A stretch of DNA of 47,697 nucleotides. Origin: an uncultured Schlesneria sp. Lineage in GTDB: Bacteria; Planctomycetota; Planctomycetia; Planctomycetales; Planctomycetaceae. Below the pieces are notes generated by a model. It was not told the origin of the DNA. It searched no databases and saw only the letters and a program-made list of their open reading frames with translations. Both the position numbers and the translations under genes were made by a program. This document shows, one piece after another, positions 43,920-47,697 of the stretch; the stretch's first letter is position 1, and each line of letters begins with the position of its first letter. The stretch covers positions 1 through 47,697 of the forward strand of contig CAIMFH010000043.1 in the NCBI GenBank assembly GCA_903840265.1, read 5' to 3'.

Positions 43920-44627
43920 ATGTATGCAGCACGACTCATCGACCTCACCAAGTTCTACTATCTTGGTGACAATGTCGTGCGTGCGTTGCGCGGGGTCTCG
44001 GCCGATTTCCCGCAGGGTGATTTCGTTGCCATCATGGGTTCGTCCGGTAGCGGGAAAAGCACGCTGCTGAACCTGCTGGGGGCTCTCGATCGGCCAACCA
44101 GCGGGCAGTACATCCTTTCCGGCTACGATGTCGGCAAGTTAAGCGACGATGATCTGTCGCAGATCCGCAATCGCTTGATCGGGTTTATCTTTCAGTCATA
44201 CAACCTAATTCCGCAGTACACCGTTCTAGAAAACATTCAGGTTCCACTCCATTACCGAATCGACAGTCGCAACATTGGCTCCGCCGAGATGAATCGCTGC
44301 CTCGACTTGGCGTCGCGTGTGGGGCTGGGTGATCGTTTGGATCACCGACCATTTCAACTATCCGGCGGTCAACAGCAGCGAGTCGCCATTGCCAGGGCCT
44401 TGGTCAACGATCCCGAAATCATCCTGGCGGACGAACCAACGGGGAACTTGGACTCGCAGACCGAAAAAGAAATCATGGATTTGCTGACGAATCTGAATCG
44501 CGAAGGCCGCACGATCATCCTAGTGACTCACGAAACCAGCGTTGCCAAGCGAGCTCGACACCAGATCGTGATGAAAGATGGACTGATTCACAGCGAAGGG
44601 ATGTTCACAACTGAAGGTGAGAAGTAA
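43920..44627 (+). CDS. ABC transporter ATP-binding protein, MacB/LolD type
   Basis: The 235-residue ATPase has Walker A GSSGSGKST (40-48), Q-loop FQSYNLIP, signature LSGGQQQR (147-154) and Walker B IILADEPTGNLD (167-178), all intact. The TGNLD after Walker B is typical of the MacB/LolD/FtsE group. It works with the permease encoded 82 bp downstream, a half-size arrangement instead of fused MacB. An ATG with weak upstream signal was used. It belongs to the efflux operon. Confidence 0.95.
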   Translation: MYAARLIDLTKFYYLGDNVVRALRGVSADFPQGDFVAIMGSSGSGKSTLLNLLGALDRPTSGQYILSGYDVGKLSDDDLSQIRNRLIGFIFQSYNLIPQYTVLENIQVPLHYRIDSRNIGSAEMNRCLDLASRVGLGDRLDHRPFQLSGGQQQRVAIARALVNDPEIILADEPTGNLDSQTEKEIMDLLTNLNREGRTIILVTHETSVAKRARHQIVMKDGLIHSEGMFTTEGEK

Positions 44628-44709
44628 ATTGAATCTTGTCCCCTGAAAGTTAACCCACACAGAGACCGCTTCGACCCTTGCCTTTCGTCCACCGGATTCA
44701 TTTTCGATC

Positions 44710-46071
44710 ATGCCGTTTGCCAATACCCTTCGCACCGTTCGCCTGGCTTTAAAGAGCCTGCTGCTGCATAAACTGCGGTCCGGGCTCACGATGCTGGGCA
44801 TTGTATTTGGCGTGTTCTCCGTGATTGCGATGTTGGCGATTGGCGAAGGGGCGAGTGCTCAGGCTCAAAAGCAAGTCCTGTCCCTGGGGGCGACGAACAT
44901 CATCGTCCTCACCGTGAAACCCCCTGCCGATTCGCAGCAGAGTCAAAATCGCGGTTCCAGCCGTAGCATGCAGGTTCCGGCCTACGGTCTACTGCGATCC
45001 GACTACGATCTGCTGGTTTCCACGTTGCCCACGATCTCTGGTGCCGTGCGGATGCGAGAGATCCTCAGTGAAGCTCAGTATCTGCAACGCACGATCAATG
45101 CCCGCTTGGTTGGATCGACAACCGAATACGCCGAAATGAACCATCTGCAAATGTTGCGGGGTCGGTTCCTGTCTGACAAGGACGAGGCCGACATGGCCAA
45201 TGTCGCCGTGCTGGGAGCTGAAACGGCATCGACGCTCTTTCCGCTGGAAGATCCGATTGGCCAGACTGTTCAGGTACGAACTCATCGTTACACCATCATT
45301 GGTGTGATGCGTTCGCGGACGGCGTCGGCCGCCATCGGTGGCAGTATGTCGGGGCAGGACTTCAACAAGGATATCTACATCCCGCTTAGCACGTTCCGCG
45401 TCCGAATCGGAGACATCGTTTTCACACGTCTCAGCGGCACATTCATGGCCGAGCAGGTGGAACTCAGCCAGATCACGCTTAAGGTCCGCGAAATGGCGGA
45501 CGTCGTTCCCACGTCGGAAGTCGTCAAGGAATCGCTCCGCAAATCGCATGGATCGAAAGCCGATTTTGATGTCGTCGTTCCTTTGGAACTGCTGCGCCAG
45601 GCTGACCAGATTCGTCATATCTTCAACATTGTGCTGGGATCAATTGCCGCGATCAGTCTGATCGTCGGCGGGATCGGCATCATGAACATCATGCTGGCGA
45701 CCGTGACCGAGCGGACGCGAGAAATCGGGATTCGCCGCGCTTTGGGAGCTCGCCAACGCGACATCATCTCGCAGTTCCTGACCGAAACGATTGTGCTGGC
45801 TGGCTCGGGTGGGCTGATCGGGATTCTGCTGGGACTTTGCACCCCGCTCGCATTTGAGGGGTTAAAGGGGATCGTCAATAACTTCGTTCTGGATCGATCG
45901 TCGGGAACATCGCAAATGAGCAAGATGTTCACCGAGATGGACCCCAAGATTGCCTGGTGGAGCCTGCCGGTCGCATTTGGCATCTCCGTTGGAATCGGCA
46001 TCATCTTCGGAATTTACCCGGCTCGATCGGCGGCCATGATGGACCCCATCGAAGCCCTGCGGCACGAGTAA
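44710..46071 (+). CDS. MacB/FtsX-type ABC permease
   Basis: The 453-residue protein has one N-terminal helix after a basic stretch ([20 protein letters not shown]), a large periplasmic MacB-PCD domain (about residues 55-310) and three C-terminal helices with the FtsX signature [20 protein letters not shown] then RRALGA. With the ATPase, adaptor and outer-membrane gene it completes a MacAB-TolC-like pump. MacB-type pumps export macrolides, peptides or lipoprotein-like cargo by mechanotransmission; the cargo here is not readable. Confidence 0.95.
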   Translation: MPFANTLRTVRLALKSLLLHKLRSGLTMLGIVFGVFSVIAMLAIGEGASAQAQKQVLSLGATNIIVLTVKPPADSQQSQNRGSSRSMQVPAYGLLRSDYDLLVSTLPTISGAVRMREILSEAQYLQRTINARLVGSTTEYAEMNHLQMLRGRFLSDKDEADMANVAVLGAETASTLFPLEDPIGQTVQVRTHRYTIIGVMRSRTASAAIGGSMSGQDFNKDIYIPLSTFRVRIGDIVFTRLSGTFMAEQVELSQITLKVREMADVVPTSEVVKESLRKSHGSKADFDVVVPLELLRQADQIRHIFNIVLGSIAAISLIVGGIGIMNIMLATVTERTREIGIRRALGARQRDIISQFLTETIVLAGSGGLIGILLGLCTPLAFEGLKGIVNNFVLDRSSGTSQMSKMFTEMDPKIAWWSLPVAFGISVGIGIIFGIYPARSAAMMDPIEALRHE

Positions 46072-46434
46072 TCGCCTCGTCTTTCCATGCTCTTCCCGTC
46101 ATTCCCGCGCAGGCGGAAATCCAGTCTTCCGTCACCGGGTTGGACGAGATTTGTATCTGCTGAAGGACACCATGCGCTCACTCGCTGGATTCTCGCCTGC
46201 GCGGGAATGACGATTAGCCCCCCCGCCCCGCAAAGTTTCCCTCATTAGGGCGATACGCAGGCCCCCCAAGGTCGCTTGTGAAAAAAGTTGCTCTGGCGTG
46301 TAGTCCGGTCGCCTGGCCAAACTGAGGTTGTAGAGTTCAGAAGCGAGTTGGGGTCCCTTCCCTCTCGCTGACTCTCCGCGTCGTCATACCAGTGACTGGC
46401 GGAGAAGATGTTACTCGCAACTCCGGAGCCCACC
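46072..46434. other. Gene-free interval with one long inverted repeat
   Basis: Holds the inverted repeat 46098-46211 about 26 bp beyond the permease stop, and presumably the promoter of the next gene. No other feature was recognised. Confidence 0.5.
46098..46211. repeat. Inverted repeat, GTCATTCCCGCGCAGGCGG type
   Basis: Arms GTCATTCCCGCGCAGGCGG / AAATCCAG and CTGGATTCTCGCCTGCGCG / GGAATGAC surround about 60 bp. This word is found between genes in many unrelated bacteria, often in head-to-head pairs as here. Confidence 0.85.
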
Positions 46435-47184
46435 ATGCGAACGATGGCAATTCCTAATCTGTTTTACGTAGCTTTAGCGGGGGCCTGGCTCTCAACTGGC
46501 ACGATCGAAGTGACTGCGGCCACGCCACCCATTCGCACCGCGAATTCACGAACGCTTGTCGCGCAAGCACCGGCTCCCACGCCGTTACCTCCCGCGCCTG
46601 CACCAGGAATCGACGCTGGCCTTGGTAGTCCGATCCCGTCAGCGAATTCCGCCACGCCTCCTGCTCCGGTCCCCCCACCGGAACCGGGGCCGGGCGGTGC
46701 CATGTACTCCAAGCCTTTTGGAACCATGCGTGAACCACTTCCGCCGCCAGTGAAGCAGTTTACGGGTGATGCAGATGGACAGGGATCGTTTTACACACCC
46801 AGTGATGCACCCACACCAACCACGCAGCCCATGCCGGCTCTGGATCCGAATGCACCGATGTCCGCCACAGATCGTTTCGGTTTCACACCGCCACCAGGGA
46901 CCTTAGGTCACACTTACCACCGTCGATCACGAGTTCTTGAAGACAAAGTGCATCCGCGAGTCGGGATCGTGGAAGTGCATCTGTCCGAGAACTACGACGT
47001 CTCGGCCAAGGGGCTGAAGTCGAAATGGACCGGCAAGCATTGGGAATTGGTTTCTGATCCGTTGCTGCCCGGCGTGCCGCACATCTTCGAGATCAAAGCG
47101 GAATGGGGACCGGAAAAGGATCGTAAGAAGGAAGTCCGCACTGTTCGCCTGATTATGGGTCGCGCAGTCGACCTCGAATTTTAG
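46435..47184 (+). CDS. Secreted Pro-rich protein with TIGR03000-like C-terminal domain
   Basis: The 249-residue protein has an N-terminal signal (IPNLFYVALAGAWLSTGTIE) and a Pro/Ala/Gly-rich, probably disordered region to about residue 155. The C-terminal domain of about 75 residues, VGIVEVHLSENYDVSAKG to PHIFEIKAEWGPEKD and VRTVRLIMGRAVDLEF, resembles the planctomycete TIGR03000 domain, whose signature is a Y/F-E-x-K/R-A-E-W strand followed by R-T-V. It is exported, function unknown. The start was chosen because GGAG lies seven bases upstream of this ATG; an ATG nine codons earlier is less favourable. Confidence 0.7.
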   Translation: MRTMAIPNLFYVALAGAWLSTGTIEVTAATPPIRTANSRTLVAQAPAPTPLPPAPAPGIDAGLGSPIPSANSATPPAPVPPPEPGPGGAMYSKPFGTMREPLPPPVKQFTGDADGQGSFYTPSDAPTPTTQPMPALDPNAPMSATDRFGFTPPPGTLGHTYHRRSRVLEDKVHPRVGIVEVHLSENYDVSAKGLKSKWTGKHWELVSDPLLPGVPHIFEIKAEWGPEKDRKKEVRTVRLIMGRAVDLEF

Positions 47185-47273
47185 GGCGGGGCGCACTTCC
47201 GTGTCGCGTTGAAACAGGAGTTAGACTCAGTGGCTTTCCGTTCGCGGGACGCCACTGTTAGGAGCTGCACTGT
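47183..47273 (+). repeat. Dispersed ~100-bp repeat (family C), copy C
   Basis: Overlaps the last bases of the preceding stop codon and shares CGCACTTCCGTGTCGCGTTG, TTAGACTCAG and TTCGCGGGACGCCACTGTTA with copies A and B at the same spacing. Confidence 0.85.
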
Positions 47274-47308
47274 AGAACTTGCCCCACTCTCCATTCGTGA
47301 GAGCTGAG

Positions 47309-47343
47309 AGCCCGGTCGCCTTCATCGGCAACCGGGCTTTTTT
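47309..47343 (+). terminator. Strong rho-independent terminator
   Basis: An 8-bp stem AGCCCGGT/ACCGGGCT with a 14-base loop, followed by six T. It is oriented to stop plus-strand transcription from the 46435-47184 gene or from a short untranslated RNA between 47274 and 47308. Confidence 0.85.
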
Positions 47344-47697
47344 CGTGTGTGCCGAGCGCGCTATCGGAAGCGGCGGCGTGTGTTGCCCACCGGCATCATC
47401 TCTAACGATGTATGGTGCGCGGACGGAACATATTGCGGGCTCTCATCTTCTGCCGTTGCAGCAACATTCTGGCAACATGCGACGCTGCGTTTCTTCAACA
47501 TCGAGCGCGGTTGCCTGTGAGGTCGCAGTCACGCTCGCGAGGATTTTTCTTTCACGCGCAATCGCTTGTGGCTGCGGTAGTTATGCACTGCCTCTAGGGT
47601 TGCCGTGTCAAGAAATGTGAACACGAAAATCGCTTGGCATTCAATCTGCTTTACATCATGTTCATCCTGCGAAACACAAGACGACACCAAACCACAA
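47344..47697. other. Right edge of window; no supported gene
   Basis: Short plus-strand frames (47279-47620) begin inside or before the terminator and lack protein character. No RNA gene or repeat was recognised. A promoter for a gene outside the window may lie here. Confidence 0.45.

Noticed and set aside
47309-47343. Possible tRNA 3' half
   Set aside because: The hairpin resembles an arm, but there is no acceptor stem partner, T-loop sequence or CCA context; the T-run makes it a terminator.

Overview
The window reads as a piece of a Planctomycetota chromosome, probably in or near the Planctomycetaceae/Schlesneriaceae group. The evidence is the gene content: a transglutaminase-like TgpA-type membrane protein, a bacterial lipase-maturation-factor homologue, a YVTN propeller fused to cytochrome c, a C-terminal fragment of a DUF1552 protein, a TIGR03000-like secreted protein and many short secreted or membrane proteins of unknown function. 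The intergenic spaces are unusually rich in short GC-rich dispersed palindromes. I saw no rRNA, tRNA, CRISPR array, prophage or plasmid genes. The family-level placement is inference.

Layout. 1-4400: a repeat-rich accessory zone holding an intact REP-associated tyrosine transposase (RAYT), a truncated second copy, six copies of its REP palindrome and a small operon of membrane/secreted proteins, part of which has been duplicated next to REP sequences. 4470-4670: two further repeat families. 4904-7573: a large secreted glycoside-hydrolase-like protein. 7768-10689: a two-TM protein and the transglutaminase-like membrane protein. 10795-14804 (minus strand): a receiver-like protein, a CaMKII-association-domain protein, an FHA protein, ClpX and a one-TM SHOCT-like protein. 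15351-16646: an enolase-superfamily enzyme. 17027-22772 (plus): a GT-C type glycosyltransferase, an LMF1-like protein and a Kef/YbaL-type antiporter. 22793-27365 (minus): a one-TM protein, a propeller-cytochrome and gamma-glutamyltranspeptidase. 27790-29622: typA/bipA. 29723-36992 (minus): a small membrane protein, an exceptional three-domain secreted fusion (EEP nuclease/phosphatase + alpha/beta hydrolase + lactonase-type propeller), bioB, a lipoprotein and a lipoprotein made of five repeated NTF2-like modules. 37184-37507: the DUF1552 remnant. 38278-46071 (plus): a tightly packed MarR - TolC-like - HlyD/MacA-like - ATPase - MacB-like permease operon, apparently a tripartite efflux system under local MarR control. 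46435-47184: a Pro-rich secreted protein.

Most noteworthy points are the efflux operon, whose adaptor carries two canonical EF-hand calcium loops at its C-terminus and overlaps the outer-membrane gene by 218 bp; the three-domain fusion; and the REP/RAYT zone, where REP copies sit exactly at the breakpoints of duplicated and truncated genes. At least eight separate families of short inverted or dispersed repeats fill the intergenic spaces. Several would be translated as false N-terminal extensions if the longest reading frame were taken, so starts were chosen downstream of them.
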